From the NCBI GenBank assembly GCA_019695035.1, contig JAIBAU010000001.1:186001-250000 (forward strand): 64,000 nt of DNA, in the 5' to 3' direction. Source of the stretch: Caulobacteraceae bacterium (GTDB lineage Bacteria > Pseudomonadota > Alphaproteobacteria > Caulobacterales > Caulobacteraceae). The notes beneath the pieces were generated by a model. It saw only the letters and a program-made list of their open reading frames with translations. It ran no database searches and was not told where the DNA came from. The position numbers were made by a program, and so were the translations under genes. Below are positions 17,790-28,171 of this stretch, piece after piece. How positions within the stretch are numbered: the stretch's first letter is position 1; each line of letters starts with the position of its first letter.

Positions 17790-20321
17790 CTAGGCAGCCT
17801 CGCGGTTCTCGGCGGCCTGAGCCTCCAAGGTCGCTTCGATGGCGGCGAATAGGCCGGCCATGGTGATCGGCTTGGCGAGATGACCGTCGGCCCCGGCTGT
17901 GCGACCTGCCTCGACATGCTCGGGCATGGCGTTCGCCGTCAGCATGATGATGGGTGTTCGGGCCGTCGCGTGATCGGTCTGCCAGCGCCGGATGGTGCTG
18001 GTGGCCGTGAGGCCGTCCATGACCGGCATCTGCATGTCCATGAGAACGATGTCGAACCGGTTGCCGGCCTTCACGGCCTCCACCGCCTCGGCGCCATTCT
18101 CGACCATGGTCAGGTCGATGCCCGTCTCCGCCAGCATCAATTCGATGACCTTGCGGTTGGTCGGATGGTCGTCCGCAAGCAGGATGCGCAGCGGGCGTTC
18201 CTCTCCTTCCTCGATGGTCCCCGGCGCTGCTGCTCCAGACGTCTCGGAGGCCGCGGTGTCGTCGTTCGGGAGATCGATCTCCACCCAGAACCGCGACCCT
18301 TCGCCGGGAACCGAGTCGCAGTCGAGTTCGCCGCCCATCAGGGTCGCAAGTTCGCGCGAGATGGCTAGGCCCAGGCCAGTGCCTCCAAAGCGACGCGTGA
18401 TCGATCCGTCGGCCTGTTGGAAGCGGCCAAAGACGCGCGACTTGAGGGAGGCGTCGAAGCCCACGCCGGTATCGATGACCTCCAGGCGCACCCGGCCTTC
18501 GCCGGCGGGCGAAGCGACGATCCGAACGGAGCCTCGCTCGGTGAACTTGACCGCGTTGGAGACTAGGTTGGTGAGAATCTGGCGCACGCGGACGACGTCA
18601 CCGGAGACGATGCGGTCTACGTCCGGATCGATGGTGACCTGCATCGCTACGCCCTTTTCGTCCGCCCTGAGGCGCGACAGGGAGGCGGCGGCGCGGACCG
18701 CATCCCCCAGATGGAACGGGGCGACTTCGATGTTTACTTGGCCGCTTTCGATGCGGGCCAGATCGAGGACATCCGAAAGGAGGCGCTCCAGGGTCACGCC
18801 AGACGACCGGATGACCTCCACCATCTCCTTTTCCTTCTTGGGGAGCCGAGCACCGGCAAGGGCGTCAGCCATGGCGACCACGCCGTTCAGGGGTGTGCGA
18901 ATTTCGTGGCTCATGTTGGCGAGGAATTCGCTCTTCGTCCGGTTCGCGACCTCGGCGCGCTTGCGCGCCACCCTCAGCAGCCGCACGGACCTGAACTGCC
19001 ACGCTAGCGCCAGGATGGCGGAGATTCCGAAGGCCGAGCCGATGCCGACAATCCAGCGCTGGGCGCTGATCACGTCGGTCTGCAGGTCGGCGTTTCTCCG
19101 GGCTGTCTCCAGTTGGTCGCGGCGCTCGGCGAGCTGGCTCTGCATGTCGCCTGTGACCTGGTGCATGCCCTCCGAGAAACTGCGGGCCTCGGCGATGCCG
19201 CGCTGGCGGGCGTCGTTGCGGAGCAGGATGAAGGCTTCGTGGGCGCGGCCCTCAGCAAACAGAATCTCGGCTTCGATTTGCTTGGCCGGGCCCAGTCCTC
19301 GGCCGCCCAGGGCGCCGGCAGCGTCGAGGCGACGCATGGTGGCGAGATCCGCCCGTGCGGCTGCGACGCGGCCGAGCCGTGCGTAGGCGATGGCCCGAGC
19401 GGGCAGGGTGTCACCCGGAAGGAAGTCGGCGTTTGACAGGTCGCGCCCCAGCGGTTCGAGGCATCGCAGCACTCGCTGGGGGTCGTCCGCTCCTTCGGCG
19501 ACGGCGCTGCAGAGTATGGCGTCCCAGGTCTTCAGACCGGCCAGGCCGGAACGCTCCACGAGACGGTGGTGGCCGGCGTACATCCGCTCGGCAAGGGGCT
19601 GATCACCGACCTGCGTCGCGAGCTTGGAGATGTTGTAGAGCGAGTCGAAGTCGGGGCGCGGGTAGGCGGGGTCGGAATAGTCGAACTCGAAGCGCGCCAG
19701 CGCCGCCACGGTGCCTTGCAGGTCGTTCAGGTCGCGAAGGGCGATAGCGGTCATTTCCCACACGCCGGCGTGGGCGGCCTTGGCGTAGGGATCGCCAGGA
19801 GGGATGAGGGAGTCGGCATCAGCGAGGCGCTTGAGCGCTTCGCCGATGCGCCCCTGATCGATGATGGCCCGGGCGATAAGGCGTTCCGCGTGAACCTTGG
19901 CGAACCAGTCCGTCTCCCGTCCGGACAGGGCGCGCATGTCGTCCAGGGCGGTCGCCTGGCCACGGTCGTAGCGGCCCTCCATTTCGTTCAGGAGCGCTAC
20001 ATCGATGTAGCGGGCGTCGCGGTCTCGCGCCGCCTCGCGGCTGAGAATGGCGTTCCACCGGTCAAAGGCGGCGTATTCCGACTGGTTCAGGTAGATCCAG
20101 GCGACGTGGTAGAGGCGATTGAGCCGCTCGCGCCCGCGCATCTTGAGGGCTTCGCGGCCAAATCGGTCGAGAGCAGTAAAGTCCGTGCTGGCTGCGCGCC
20201 GTTCGACAGCGTCCGCCAATTGCAGAGGGGTCGCGTTGGCGCCCGAGATCGGTGCGGCCCCAGCCTTCGGCGCAGCGATCAATATCGCCGCTGCAGCCGC
20301 TATCAGCAGAGAGAAACGCAT
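17790..20321 (-). CDS. Hybrid sensor histidine kinase/response regulator
   Basis: The 843-residue protein has a signal peptide (to ~residue 22), a ~390-residue exported helical region with TPR-like spacing, a coiled coil ([20 protein letters not shown]), a membrane segment near 430-450, a HisKA domain with phospho-accepting H472 ([12 protein letters not shown]), an ATPase domain ([25 protein letters not shown]), and a C-terminal receiver domain with D762 ([11 protein letters not shown]). It therefore probably senses something in the periplasm and passes phosphate internally. No histidine phosphotransfer domain is attached and no partner regulator is adjacent. The input signal is unknown. Confidence 0.92.
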   Translation of the reverse strand: MRFSLLIAAAAAILIAAPKAGAAPISGANATPLQLADAVERRAASTDFTALDRFGREALKMRGRERLNRLYHVAWIYLNQSEYAAFDRWNAILSREAARDRDARYIDVALLNEMEGRYDRGQATALDDMRALSGRETDWFAKVHAERLIARAIIDQGRIGEALKRLADADSLIPPGDPYAKAAHAGVWEMTAIALRDLNDLQGTVAALARFEFDYSDPAYPRPDFDSLYNISKLATQVGDQPLAERMYAGHHRLVERSGLAGLKTWDAILCSAVAEGADDPQRVLRCLEPLGRDLSNADFLPGDTLPARAIAYARLGRVAAARADLATMRRLDAAGALGGRGLGPAKQIEAEILFAEGRAHEAFILLRNDARQRGIAEARSFSEGMHQVTGDMQSQLAERRDQLETARRNADLQTDVISAQRWIVGIGSAFGISAILALAWQFRSVRLLRVARKRAEVANRTKSEFLANMSHEIRTPLNGVVAMADALAGARLPKKEKEMVEVIRSSGVTLERLLSDVLDLARIESGQVNIEVAPFHLGDAVRAAASLSRLRADEKGVAMQVTIDPDVDRIVSGDVVRVRQILTNLVSNAVKFTERGSVRIVASPAGEGRVRLEVIDTGVGFDASLKSRVFGRFQQADGSITRRFGGTGLGLAISRELATLMGGELDCDSVPGEGSRFWVEIDLPNDDTAASETSGAAAPGTIEEGEERPLRILLADDHPTNRKVIELMLAETGIDLTMVENGAEAVEAVKAGNRFDIVLMDMQMPVMDGLTATSTIRRWQTDHATARTPIIMLTANAMPEHVEAGRTAGADGHLAKPITMAGLFAAIEATLEAQAAENREAA

Positions 20322-20444
20322 TGAGCCCCCGCCCCAACGAACGGGGGATCATGTCGCTGGAAAGTTGCGATCAGCTTTACGAAAATCGCCGAGGGAGCGG
20401 AGACGTGGCCTTGCAGGCCGCCTCAGCGATCAGACCCGCCGTTG

Positions 20445-20519
20445 TGGTGGGCGGAGAGGGGATCGAACCCCCGACCCTCTCGGTGTAAACGAGACGCTCT
20501 ACCGCTGAGCTATCCGCCC
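20445..20519 (-). tRNA. tRNA-Val (anticodon TAC)
   Basis: The minus strand folds as a complete cloverleaf: acceptor GGGCGGA/TCCGCCC, D-arm GCTC...GAGC, anticodon stem CTCG/CGAG around loop TTTACAC with anticodon TAC, and T-loop TTCGATC. The CCA end is encoded at 20445-20447. It sits between the histidine kinase promoter side and hup. Confidence 0.95.
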
Positions 20520-20577
20520 ACTCACAGGAGGCGCCTTCAAGCATGGCGCGGGGGTTTGCGGAAGCCCCGGAATCGGA

Positions 20578-20607
20578 AAGGGCGCGAAGCCGAAGCTTCG
20601 CGCCCTT
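20578..20607 (-). terminator. Hairpin terminator after hup
   Basis: An 11-bp perfect stem GGGCGCGAAGC / GCTTCGCGCCC with loop CGAA lies 25 bp past the hup stop, flanked by AA and TT. The T-tract on the minus strand is only three bases, so efficiency is uncertain; the structure could work in both directions. Confidence 0.65.
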
Positions 20608-20631
20608 CCTCAGCCAATTTGGCCGATTGGC

Positions 20632-20910
20632 TTATTTGCCGTTCAGCGCCGACTTCAGGCCTTCGCCGACGCGGAAGCGCGCCGTCTTCGAGGCCGGACG
20701 GGGCACCGACTGGCCGGTCCGCGGGTTGCGGGCCATGCCGGCCGCACGCGACACGGGCAGGAACGTGCCGAAGCCTACCAGGCGAACGTCCTGGCCCTTC
20801 TTCAGCGCGGCGACCACGCTGTCGGTGAAGGCGTCGATGGCCTTCTTAGCAGCTTCGCGGCTCAGCCCCGCCTGGTCCGCAACCGCGGCTACCAATTCCG
20901 CTTTCGTCAT
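20632..20910 (-). CDS. hup: HU-family DNA-binding protein
   Basis: The 92-residue protein is a canonical HU: MTKAELVAAVADQAGLS at the N-terminus, DVRLVGFGTF in the middle and the DNA-binding arm RNPRTGQ at about 61-67. HU bends and compacts DNA in the nucleoid. IHF is less likely given the arm sequence and the location after lon, where HU is commonly found. The 5' leader contains an 8-bp hairpin (20943-20950 with 20959-20966, GCGGCGAC/GTCGCCGC) that might affect translation. It has its own hairpin terminator downstream and a separate terminator upstream, so it is likely monocistronic. Confidence 0.95.
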   Translation of the reverse strand: MTKAELVAAVADQAGLSREAAKKAIDAFTDSVVAALKKGQDVRLVGFGTFLPVSRAAGMARNPRTGQSVPRPASKTARFRVGEGLKSALNGK

Positions 20911-21010
20911 GGCTCTCTCCCAGCAGCCTATTTCAATCCTTAGCGGCGACAGCGATTCGTCGCCGCGGACTTGGGAGTATCGGACCGCGAAAACCCAAGA
21001 GTCAAAAGGG

Positions 21011-21047
21011 AAAGGCGGCCCGGAACGCGCCCGGACCGCCTTTTTTT
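21011..21047. terminator. Bidirectional terminator between lon and hup
   Basis: AAAGGCGG (21011-21018) pairs with CCGCCTTT (21036-21043), extended by CCGG/CCGG after one mismatch, around a short loop. A run of seven T follows on the plus strand, and TTT-CCC-TTTT follows on the minus strand. Its position 29 bp past the lon stop makes it the likely lon terminator. Confidence 0.75.
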
Positions 21048-21075
21048 CGGGGTTATCCCCTGTTTTTGACCGATT

Positions 21076-23469
21076 TCAGTGCGCGACCGCGCCATCGCCG
21101 TCATCTGCAGGCGTGGAAAGGGGAATCGGCTCGGCTTCCTCATTCCACTCGATCGGCGTCACGGGTCCGGAGAGGGCGTGCTTCAACACCTCGTCGGCGG
21201 TCGAGACGGGAATGATCTCCAGCCCCGATTTCACATTGTCCGGGATGTCTGCGAGATCCTTCACGTTCTCCTGCGGAATCAGGACCGTCTTGATGCCGGA
21301 ACGCAGGGCGGCCAACAGCTTTTCTTTCAGACCGCCGATAGCCAGCACCCGGCCCCGCAACGTGATCTCGCCGGTCATGGCGATGTCGCTGCGGATCGGA
21401 ATACCGGTCAGCACGGATGTGATGGCCGTGACCATGGCGACTCCCGCCGATGGGCCATCCTTGGGGGTGGCCCCCTCCGGAACGTGCACGTGCACATCGG
21501 TCTTTTCGAACAGCGGCGGCTTGATGCCGAGGCTGGTGGCGCGGGCCCGCACGTAGCTCGCTGCGGCCGAAATCGACTCCTTCATCACGTCCTTCAGGTT
21601 GCCCGTGATGGACATGCGCCCCTTGCCCGGCATGCGAACGGCCTCGATGGTCAGGATGTCGCCGCCGAACTCGGTCCAGGCGAGGCCCGTGACGATGCCG
21701 ACCGCGTCGTCCTCATCGGTCTCGCCATGGCGGAAGCGTTTCACACCCGCGAACTTGGCGAGCAGTTCGTCGTCGATGGTGACCGAAGCCACTTTCTCGG
21801 TCTCGAGTTTGCGCACCGCCTTGCGGGCCAGGTTGCCGATCTCGCGCTCGAGGTTCCGGACACCCGCTTCGCGTGTGTAGTAGCGGATCAGGTCGCGGAT
21901 GGCCGCCTCGGGCACCACCAATTCGCCGTCTTTGAGGCCGTTGTCCTTGAGTATCTTGGGCAGGACGTGTCGCTTGGCGATCTCGACCTTTTCGTCCTCG
22001 GTGTAGCCCGGGATACGGATCACCTCCATGCGGTCAAGCAGGGGCTGGGGCATGTTCAGGCTGTTGGCGGTGGTGACGAACATCACCGGCGACAGGTCGT
22101 AGTCGACTTCCAGGTAGTGGTCGCCGAAGGTTGAGTTCTGTGCCGGATCCAGCACCTCCAGCAATGCTGAAGAGGGGTCGCCGCGCCAGTCGGCGCCCAG
22201 CTTGTCGATCTCGTCCAGCAGCATGAAGGCGTTGGCGGTCTTGGCCTTCTTCATGGACTGGATGATCTTGCCCGGCATGGAACCGATGTAGGTCCGGCGG
22301 TGTCCCCGGATTTCAGCTTCATCACGCACGCCGCCAAGGGACAGACGGACAAATTCCCGGCCGGTGGCCTTGGCGATCGAGCGGCCCAGCGACGTCTTTC
22401 CGACGCCCGGAGGGCCCACGAGGCAGAGGATCGGACCCTTGTTCGAGCCGGTGCGTGATTGCACCGCCAGGTACTCGAGAATGCGCTCCTTCACCTTCTC
22501 GAGGCCGTAGTGGTCCTCCTCGAGGATGTCTTCGGCCTTCTTCAGGTCGATCGGCTTCTGCTTGGCCTTGCCCCAAGGGATGGAAAGCAGCCAGTCGAGG
22601 TAATTCCGAACCACCGTCGACTCCGCCGACATAGGGCTCATGTTCCGTAGCTTCTTCACCTCGGCGTCGGCCTTGGCGCGCGCTTCCTTGGACAACTTGG
22701 TCTTGCGAATGCGCTTCTCGAGCTCGAGGATCTCGTCGCGCTGATCGTCGGTTTCGCCGAGCTCGCGCTGGATCGCCTTCATCTGTTCGTTGAGATAGTA
22801 CTCGCGCTGGGTCTTCTCCATCTGGCGCTTGACGCGCGAGCGGATCTTCTTCTCGACCTGGAGCACGGAAATCTCGCCTTCCATGAGCGCGTAGACACGC
22901 TCCAGGCGGCGGGGCACCTCGAAAAGTTCGAGCAGCTGCTGTTTGTCGGCGATCTTGACCGAGAGGTGAGCAGCGACACTGTCGGCCAGCTTGCCGGGGT
23001 CGGTGATCTGCGGGATCGACGAGAGGGCCTCGGGCGGCACCTTCTTGTTCAGCTTCACGTAGTTCTCGAACTGCTCGACGACCGCCCTCGAAAGGGCTTC
23101 GGCTTCCTCGGAGGGACCGCCGTCCTCCGCGATGTAGGCGATCTCCGCCTCGAAGTAGTCCGCCTGAGCCGTGAATCGCCCGATGGTCGCGCGAGACTTG
23201 CCTTCCACCAGCACCTTCACGGTGCCGTCCGGGAGCTTCAGGAGCTGCAAGACGGTAGCCAGCACGCCGACCTCGTAGATGGCGTCCGGCTGAGGCTCGT
23301 CGTCAGCTGAATTCTTCTGCGTGGCCAACAGAATTTGTTTATCGCCCCGCATCACCTCGTCGAGCGCCCGGACGGACTTGTCGCGGCCCACGAAGAGCGG
23401 AACGACCATATGCGGGAACACCACAATGTCCCGCAACGGCAGCACAGGGATAACCTTAGTCTCAGACAT
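21076..23469 (-). CDS. lon: ATP-dependent protease Lon
   Basis: Lon degrades misfolded proteins and specific regulators; in Caulobacter these include CcrM, DnaA and SciP. The start at 23469 ([14 protein letters not shown]) has a GGGAGAG ribosome site and gives 797 residues, the family norm; the frame continues upstream but that part is rejected. Domains are the N-terminal LON substrate domain (to ~210), the AAA+ module with GPPGVGKTS, and the serine protease domain with DGPSAGVAM containing the catalytic serine. A candidate heat-shock promoter lies about 110 bp upstream. Confidence 0.97.
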   Translation of the reverse strand: MSETKVIPVLPLRDIVVFPHMVVPLFVGRDKSVRALDEVMRGDKQILLATQKNSADDEPQPDAIYEVGVLATVLQLLKLPDGTVKVLVEGKSRATIGRFTAQADYFEAEIAYIAEDGGPSEEAEALSRAVVEQFENYVKLNKKVPPEALSSIPQITDPGKLADSVAAHLSVKIADKQQLLELFEVPRRLERVYALMEGEISVLQVEKKIRSRVKRQMEKTQREYYLNEQMKAIQRELGETDDQRDEILELEKRIRKTKLSKEARAKADAEVKKLRNMSPMSAESTVVRNYLDWLLSIPWGKAKQKPIDLKKAEDILEEDHYGLEKVKERILEYLAVQSRTGSNKGPILCLVGPPGVGKTSLGRSIAKATGREFVRLSLGGVRDEAEIRGHRRTYIGSMPGKIIQSMKKAKTANAFMLLDEIDKLGADWRGDPSSALLEVLDPAQNSTFGDHYLEVDYDLSPVMFVTTANSLNMPQPLLDRMEVIRIPGYTEDEKVEIAKRHVLPKILKDNGLKDGELVVPEAAIRDLIRYYTREAGVRNLEREIGNLARKAVRKLETEKVASVTIDDELLAKFAGVKRFRHGETDEDDAVGIVTGLAWTEFGGDILTIEAVRMPGKGRMSITGNLKDVMKESISAAASYVRARATSLGIKPPLFEKTDVHVHVPEGATPKDGPSAGVAMVTAITSVLTGIPIRSDIAMTGEITLRGRVLAIGGLKEKLLAALRSGIKTVLIPQENVKDLADIPDNVKSGLEIIPVSTADEVLKHALSGPVTPIEWNEEAEPIPLSTPADDGDGAVAH

Positions 23470-23581
23470 GACGCTCTCCCGCCGGGCTTGCTCGTGGCCG
23501 TCCGGATACGTGAACAACTCGATTGTGGGTCGAGTCTTTCCCATCCGTCCGCCGATTCCCGGCGTCATTGATTGAGAAATT

Positions 23582-23609
23582 ATGTGGCCCCGGGATTCCG
23601 GCTTTCAAG
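23582..23609 (-). promoter_or_regulatory. Candidate sigma-32 promoter of lon
   Basis: On the minus strand CTTGAAA (23603-23609) is followed after 15 bp by CCACAT (23582-23587), close to the sigma-32 pattern CTTGAAA-N13-17-CCCCAT. It would give a leader of about 105 nt before lon. The rest of the 299-bp gap (23470-23768) between lon and the acyl-CoA synthetase shows no gene. Confidence 0.5.
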
Positions 23610-23768
23610 CGGCGCTGCTCGGAACGGTCGCAAGGTCGCACTTTGGCGGCAAGGGTAGTCATTTGCCCTCCTTCAAAGCCTTGCCTTGCACGATCCTGCC
23701 GCAGGGGTGCTGAAATCGGGGTTGATCTTGTCAACGCCCATCCCGAATGCGCTGTGGCCCAAAGGCCT

Positions 23769-25274
23769 CTAGCCGGTTTCGAAAAGGTCCTTCACCCGCG
23801 CCCTCAACTCGGCCTTCTGGACCTTGCCCATCGTGTTGCGGGGCAGGGCTTCGATCAGGAGCACACGCTTGGGGAGTTTGAACTTGGCTAACCGGCCGGC
23901 GAGTTCCGACCGGATCGCGGTTTCGTCGGTCCCTTGGGCGTCGGGGACGACAAAGGCGACGACTGCCTCGCCGAAGTCCGGATGCGGCGCTGCGACCACG
24001 GCGCTCTCGACCACGCCCTCCAGACCGTCGATCGCCGCTTCGATTTCCTTGGGATAGACGTTCAGGCCGCCGGAGATGATAAGGTCCTTGCCGCGGCCAA
24101 CGATTGAGACGTAGCCCCTCGGGTCGATGACCCCCAGATCGCCGGTTATGAAATAGCCGTCGGTCCTGAAGGCCTCGGCGGTCTTGCCCGGATTGCGCCA
24201 GTAGCCGCGGAATACGTTGTCGCCCCGCACCTCCAGCACGCCGATCTCTCCGTCATTCACCTGGCGCCCGGTCGTCACGTCGGTCACGCGCACACTGACC
24301 CCGGGGAGGGGGGGGCCAACCGTTCCCGGCAGTCTTACGCCTGCATAGGGGTTGGAGGTGTTCATTCCGGTCTCTGTCATGCCGTAGCGCTCAAGAATGG
24401 AGTGACCGGTGCGCTCCATGAACTGACGGTGCGTGTCTGTCTGCAGAGGGGCCGAACCCGATACGAACAGCCGCATCTCCGCTGTGGCTTCGCGCGTCAG
24501 CCCGGACGCTTCCAACAGCCGCGTATAATGGGTCGGCACTCCCATCATCACGGTCGCTCTGGGCATCAGGCCCAGGACATCGGACGGCTCGAACTTGGGT
24601 CGGAAGAGCATCGAGGCGCCCGCGATCATCACCGTGTGTGTCGCGACGAACAGGCCGTGGACATGGAATATCGGAAGCGCGTGTATCAGGACGTCCGCTG
24701 CGGTGAAGCGCCAGAGGTCCGCGAGGGTCTCTGCGTTGGAGACCAGATTGCGGTGGCTGAGCATCGCTCCCTTGGAACGGCCGGTCGTCCCCGACGTGTA
24801 GAGAATGGCTGCGAGGTCGTCTTGCGCCCGTGGCGCCGTCGCGAAGGCGCCGCGCTGCGTCCGGGCGAGGTCGGCCAGAGATCCTTCGCCTTGCGAGTCC
24901 AGGGTCTCGATCCGCGCGCCAAGCCCCGTCGCGTTGAAATCCGCTCGGGATATCGGATCGCAAACGATTAGGGTGGGCTCTGCGTCTTCAACGAAGTACG
25001 AGGCCTCGGCGCGGGTGTATCCCGTGTTGAGGGGCAGGTAGATCGCGCCGGTCCGGACGACCGCGAGGTATAGCAGAAGAGCGGTCGGCGACTTTTCGAC
25101 CTGCACCAGCACCCGGTCGCCGGGGCGCACTCCACGCCCGACAAGAGCATTCGCAATCCTGCCGGTTGCGGCGTCGAGGTCGCCGTAGCGAATGACGTCG
25201 CCGCCAGGAGCTTCTAGGAAAACGGCCGCCGGATCACCGGCGGCCGTCAGCGTATCGTAGAGGTTGGCGCTCAA
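23769..25274 (-). CDS. AMP-dependent acyl-CoA synthetase, MatB-like (malonyl-CoA synthetase)
   Basis: The 501-residue enzyme has the adenylation motif YTSGTTGRSKGAMLSH, the ERYGMTETGM block, TGDLG and the C-terminal GLNVYPKEIEAAIDG and PRNTMGKVQK (catalytic lysine). These match MatB-type malonyl-CoA synthetases, which activate malonate with ATP and CoA; substrate choice cannot be settled by eye. No ATG fits: the frame start is a TTG at 25274 (LSANLYD), one base after the clpX stop, so translation is probably coupled to clpX. It lies between clpX and lon, where C. crescentus has little or nothing in my recollection. Confidence 0.85.
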   Translation of the reverse strand: MSANLYDTLTAAGDPAAVFLEAPGGDVIRYGDLDAATGRIANALVGRGVRPGDRVLVQVEKSPTALLLYLAVVRTGAIYLPLNTGYTRAEASYFVEDAEPTLIVCDPISRADFNATGLGARIETLDSQGEGSLADLARTQRGAFATAPRAQDDLAAILYTSGTTGRSKGAMLSHRNLVSNAETLADLWRFTAADVLIHALPIFHVHGLFVATHTVMIAGASMLFRPKFEPSDVLGLMPRATVMMGVPTHYTRLLEASGLTREATAEMRLFVSGSAPLQTDTHRQFMERTGHSILERYGMTETGMNTSNPYAGVRLPGTVGPPLPGVSVRVTDVTTGRQVNDGEIGVLEVRGDNVFRGYWRNPGKTAEAFRTDGYFITGDLGVIDPRGYVSIVGRGKDLIISGGLNVYPKEIEAAIDGLEGVVESAVVAAPHPDFGEAVVAFVVPDAQGTDETAIRSELAGRLAKFKLPKRVLLIEALPRNTMGKVQKAELRARVKDLFETG

Positions 25275-25275
25275 G

Positions 25276-26538
25276 TCAGGAGGCGGCCTGGCCGCCCTTC
25301 TTCTCGGCGTAGATGAGCAGCGGCTGGGCGCGGCCCTCCACCACCTCGGCGTTGATGACCACTTCCTCGACACCCTGGTAGGTGGGCAGTTCGAACATGG
25401 TCTCGAGCAGGATGCCCTCCAGGATCGAGCGAAGGCCGCGCGCGCCGGTCTTGCGGCTGATGGCCTTGCGCGCCACGGCGCCGAGTGCATCGTCCGTAAA
25501 GGTCAGGCCTACGTTCTCCATCTCGAACAGGCGGCCGTACTGTTTGACCAGGGCGTTCTTGGGTTCGGTCAGGATCTTGACCAGGGCGGTCTCGTCCAGA
25601 TCCTCCAGCGTCGCCAGGACGGGCAGGCGGCCGATGAATTCGGGAATCAGGCCGAAACGCATCAGGTCATCCGGCTCGATTCCGCGAAGCACTTCGCCGA
25701 CCTTCCGCTCGTCCACCTCCTTGACCTTAGCGCCGAAGCCGATCGAAGCGCCGACGCCGCGGGCCGAAATGATCTTCTCCAGCCCAGCGAAGGCGCCGCC
25801 GCAGATGAAGAGAATGTTGGTGGTGTCGACCTGCAGAAACTCTTGCTGCGGATGCTTGCGGCCGCCCTGCGGGGGCACCGACGCGACCGTGCCTTCCATG
25901 ATCTTGAGCAGCGCCTGCTGCACGCCTTCGCCCGACACGTCGCGGGTAATCGACGGGTTGTCCGACTTGCGGCTGATCTTGTCGACTTCGTCGATGTAGA
26001 CGATGCCGCGCTGGGCCCGCTCGACGTTGTAGTCTGCGGCCTGGAGCAGCTTGAGAATGATGTTCTCGACGTCCTCCCCAACGTAGCCGGCTTCGGTCAG
26101 CGTCGTGGCGTCGGCCATGGTGAAGGGCACGTCGATGATGCGCGCCAGGGTCTGGGCCAGGAGCGTCTTGCCCGAGCCGGTCGGTCCGATCAGCAAGATG
26201 TTCGACTTGGCCAGTTCGACGTCGTTGTTCTTGGTGGCGTGGTTCAGGCGCTTGTAGTGGTTGTGCACCGCCACCGAGAGGACCTTCTTGGCGTGGTCCT
26301 GGCCGATGACGTAGTCGTCCAGCACCTCCCGAATTTCCTTCGGGGTCGGGACGCCGTCCTTCGACTTCACGAAGGCGATCTTGTGCTCCTCACGGATGAT
26401 GTCCATGCAGAGTTCGACGCACTCGTCGCAGATGAAGACGGTTGGTCCGGCGATCAGCTTGCGCACCTCATGCTGGCTCTTTCCGCAGAAGGAGCAGTAG
26501 AGGGTGGACTTGGTGTCGCCGCTCGCGGCTTTCGTCAT
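25276..26538 (-). CDS. clpX: ATP-dependent Clp protease ATP-binding subunit ClpX
   Basis: ClpX unfolds substrates and feeds them to ClpP; in Caulobacter it is essential and clears CtrA. The 420-residue protein has the N-terminal zinc finger with C15, C18, C37 and C40, Walker A GPTGSGKT, Walker [10 protein letters not shown], and the GYVGEDVE and [19 protein letters not shown] loops that contact substrate and ClpP. The length and all motifs are normal. It is followed after 1 bp by the acyl-CoA synthetase and is divergent from cicA. Confidence 0.98.
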   Translation of the reverse strand: MTKAASGDTKSTLYCSFCGKSQHEVRKLIAGPTVFICDECVELCMDIIREEHKIAFVKSKDGVPTPKEIREVLDDYVIGQDHAKKVLSVAVHNHYKRLNHATKNNDVELAKSNILLIGPTGSGKTLLAQTLARIIDVPFTMADATTLTEAGYVGEDVENIILKLLQAADYNVERAQRGIVYIDEVDKISRKSDNPSITRDVSGEGVQQALLKIMEGTVASVPPQGGRKHPQQEFLQVDTTNILFICGGAFAGLEKIISARGVGASIGFGAKVKEVDERKVGEVLRGIEPDDLMRFGLIPEFIGRLPVLATLEDLDETALVKILTEPKNALVKQYGRLFEMENVGLTFTDDALGAVARKAISRKTGARGLRSILEGILLETMFELPTYQGVEEVVINAEVVEGRAQPLLIYAEKKGGQAAS

Positions 26539-26770
26539 CTGCGTCTCTCACTCAGCGGGAGGCCGTTGCAGGCGCCCCCTGTCCTCGTCGACTCGCATGC
26601 AAGCATGAGGCCGAAAGGGTTCAAAAATCGACAATTCGCCAGTCGGCATACGATCACAGAGATGAACGACCTATCAAGGGCGCCTGCGGTCGCAGTTCAG
26701 AATGACCGGGAATCGTCCCCATTCGGAGCTAAGGTGGGGATCGAAAGCCACACCCGCCAGTAGGGTAAAC

Positions 26771-27379
26771 GTGACAGTCCAACAGCCCATCGTAGCCTTC
26801 GATTTCGACGGCACGCTCACCGTCCGCGACAGCTTCAACGCCTTCCTGCGCTGGAGGGTCCCGACGTCACGCTTTCTGATTGGCCTGACCCGTCTGGCGC
26901 CGGAGCTGATCGCCTATGCCTTCAGGCGCGACCGCGGCCGGCTGAAGACCGCCGCGGTCAGGGAGTTCCTGGCCGGCCTGACCCCCGAAGAGGTGGGGGC
27001 CCAGGCGTCAAAGTTCGCGGATTCGGTGTGGGAGCGCTTCATGCGCCCCGACGCTCTGGCGACCTGGGAGGACTGGAAGTCCAAGGGCGCGACGATGGTG
27101 ATCGTCACCGCCTCTCCCGCGGTCACGGTCGAGCCCTTCGCGCGGCGGCTGGGGGCCGACGTGCTGCTGGGCACGCGGCTGAAACTGGACAAGGTGGGCG
27201 CCATCGCCGGGCCGCTGGCGGGCGAGAACTGCCGAGGCCCGGAAAAGGTCGTTCGCCTGCGTGAACGTTTTGGCGACGACCTCACCCTGACTGCCGCTTA
27301 CGGCGATACCTCCGGCGATACGGAAATGCTTCAGATGGCGGCGATCAGAGGGTTCCGGGTATTTGTAGAGCGTCCTTGA
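26771..27379 (+). CDS. cicA: HAD-superfamily phosphatase CicA
   Basis: In C. crescentus cicA lies between clpP and clpX on the opposite strand, exactly as here, and its level affects growth and cell shape. The protein is a HAD-IB (SerB-like) phosphohydrolase: motif I DFDGTLTVRDS with D11 and D13, motif II VIVTASP, lysine in LKLDK and motif IV YGDTSGDTEM. I use the GTG at 26771 (202 residues), with motif I near the N-terminus as usual; an ATG at 26702 would add 23 unlikely residues. The substrate is unknown. Confidence 0.85.
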   Translation: MTVQQPIVAFDFDGTLTVRDSFNAFLRWRVPTSRFLIGLTRLAPELIAYAFRRDRGRLKTAAVREFLAGLTPEEVGAQASKFADSVWERFMRPDALATWEDWKSKGATMVIVTASPAVTVEPFARRLGADVLLGTRLKLDKVGAIAGPLAGENCRGPEKVVRLRERFGDDLTLTAAYGDTSGDTEMLQMAAIRGFRVFVERP

Positions 27380-27394
27380 CCTCTCAGGGGCGGC

Positions 27395-28024
27395 TTACGC
27401 CGCCGGCGCCTCGCCCTCGTCACGCGTCTCATACACGTGGTCGATGAGGCCGAAAGCCTTGGCCTGTTCGGCGCTCATGAAGTGGTCGCGGTCCAGCGTC
27501 TTCTCGATCACCTCGTACGGCTGGCCGGTGTGCTTGACGTAGATCTCGTTCAGCCGGCGCTTGGTGGCGATGATGTCCTCGGCGTGGCGTTCGATATCCG
27601 AGGCCTGGCCGCGGAAGCCGCCCGAAGGCTGGTGCACCATGATGCGGGCGTTCGGCAGGGCGATGCGTTGGCCGGCGGCGCCGGCGGTCAGCAGCAGCGA
27701 ACCCATCGAGGCGGCCATGCCCATGCAGACCGTCGAAACGGGCGACTTGATGTACTGCATGGTGTCGTAGATCGCGAGGCCCGACGTCACCACCCCGCCG
27801 GGCGAGTTGATGTACATCGCGATGTCCTTCTTGGGGTTCTCGGACTCCAGGAAGAGAAGCTGGGCGCAGATCAGCGAGGACATGCCGTCCTCGACCGGAC
27901 CGGTCACGAAAATGATCCGCTCCTTCAGCATGCGCGAGAAGATGTCGTAGGCGCGTTCGCCGCGGCTGGTCTGTTCGACCACCATGGGGACGAGGTTCAT
28001 CATCACGTCTTGCGGGTCGCGCAT
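27395..28024 (-). CDS. clpP: ATP-dependent Clp protease proteolytic subunit
   Basis: ClpP is the serine-protease chamber used by ClpX and ClpA. From the ATG at 28024 the 209-residue protein has the catalytic triad S106 (GMAASMGS), H131 (IMVHQPSGG) and D180 (LDRD). The short N-terminus [18 protein letters not shown] matches alphaproteobacterial ClpP, and a start at the second methionine group (MMNLVP) is possible. The frame's upstream extension is rejected. It faces cicA tail to tail with 15 bp between the stops. Confidence 0.98.
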   Translation of the reverse strand: MRDPQDVMMNLVPMVVEQTSRGERAYDIFSRMLKERIIFVTGPVEDGMSSLICAQLLFLESENPKKDIAMYINSPGGVVTSGLAIYDTMQYIKSPVSTVCMGMAASMGSLLLTAGAAGQRIALPNARIMVHQPSGGFRGQASDIERHAEDIIATKRRLNEIYVKHTGQPYEVIEKTLDRDHFMSAEQAKAFGLIDHVYETRDEGEAPAA

Positions 28025-28089
28025 GTCAGGCCTTCTCGATGCAGGGAGGGCGGGGACTTCCGAATCGAAGGCCGCCCCTTGGTTCCGTG

Positions 28090-28118
28090 GATATTGTCGC
28101 GCGCGCCGCCTGTTGCAA
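28090..28118 (-). promoter_or_regulatory. Candidate clpP promoter
   Basis: On the minus strand TTGCAA (28113-28118) and AATATC (28090-28095) are separated by exactly 17 bp. This resembles a vegetative promoter and would give a leader of about 60 nt. Caulobacter clpP is also heat-inducible, but no convincing sigma-32 site was seen here. Confidence 0.4.
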
Positions 28119-28171
28119 GCGACGCCCGGACACAACGCTAGGTCCTGAACGGTTAAGCCTTTCGTTCGGCC

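Noticed and set aside
23470..23568. Upstream extension of lon to 830 residues
   Set aside because: The ATG at 23469 has a good ribosome site and matches family length; the extension would also run into the leader of the candidate heat-shock promoter.
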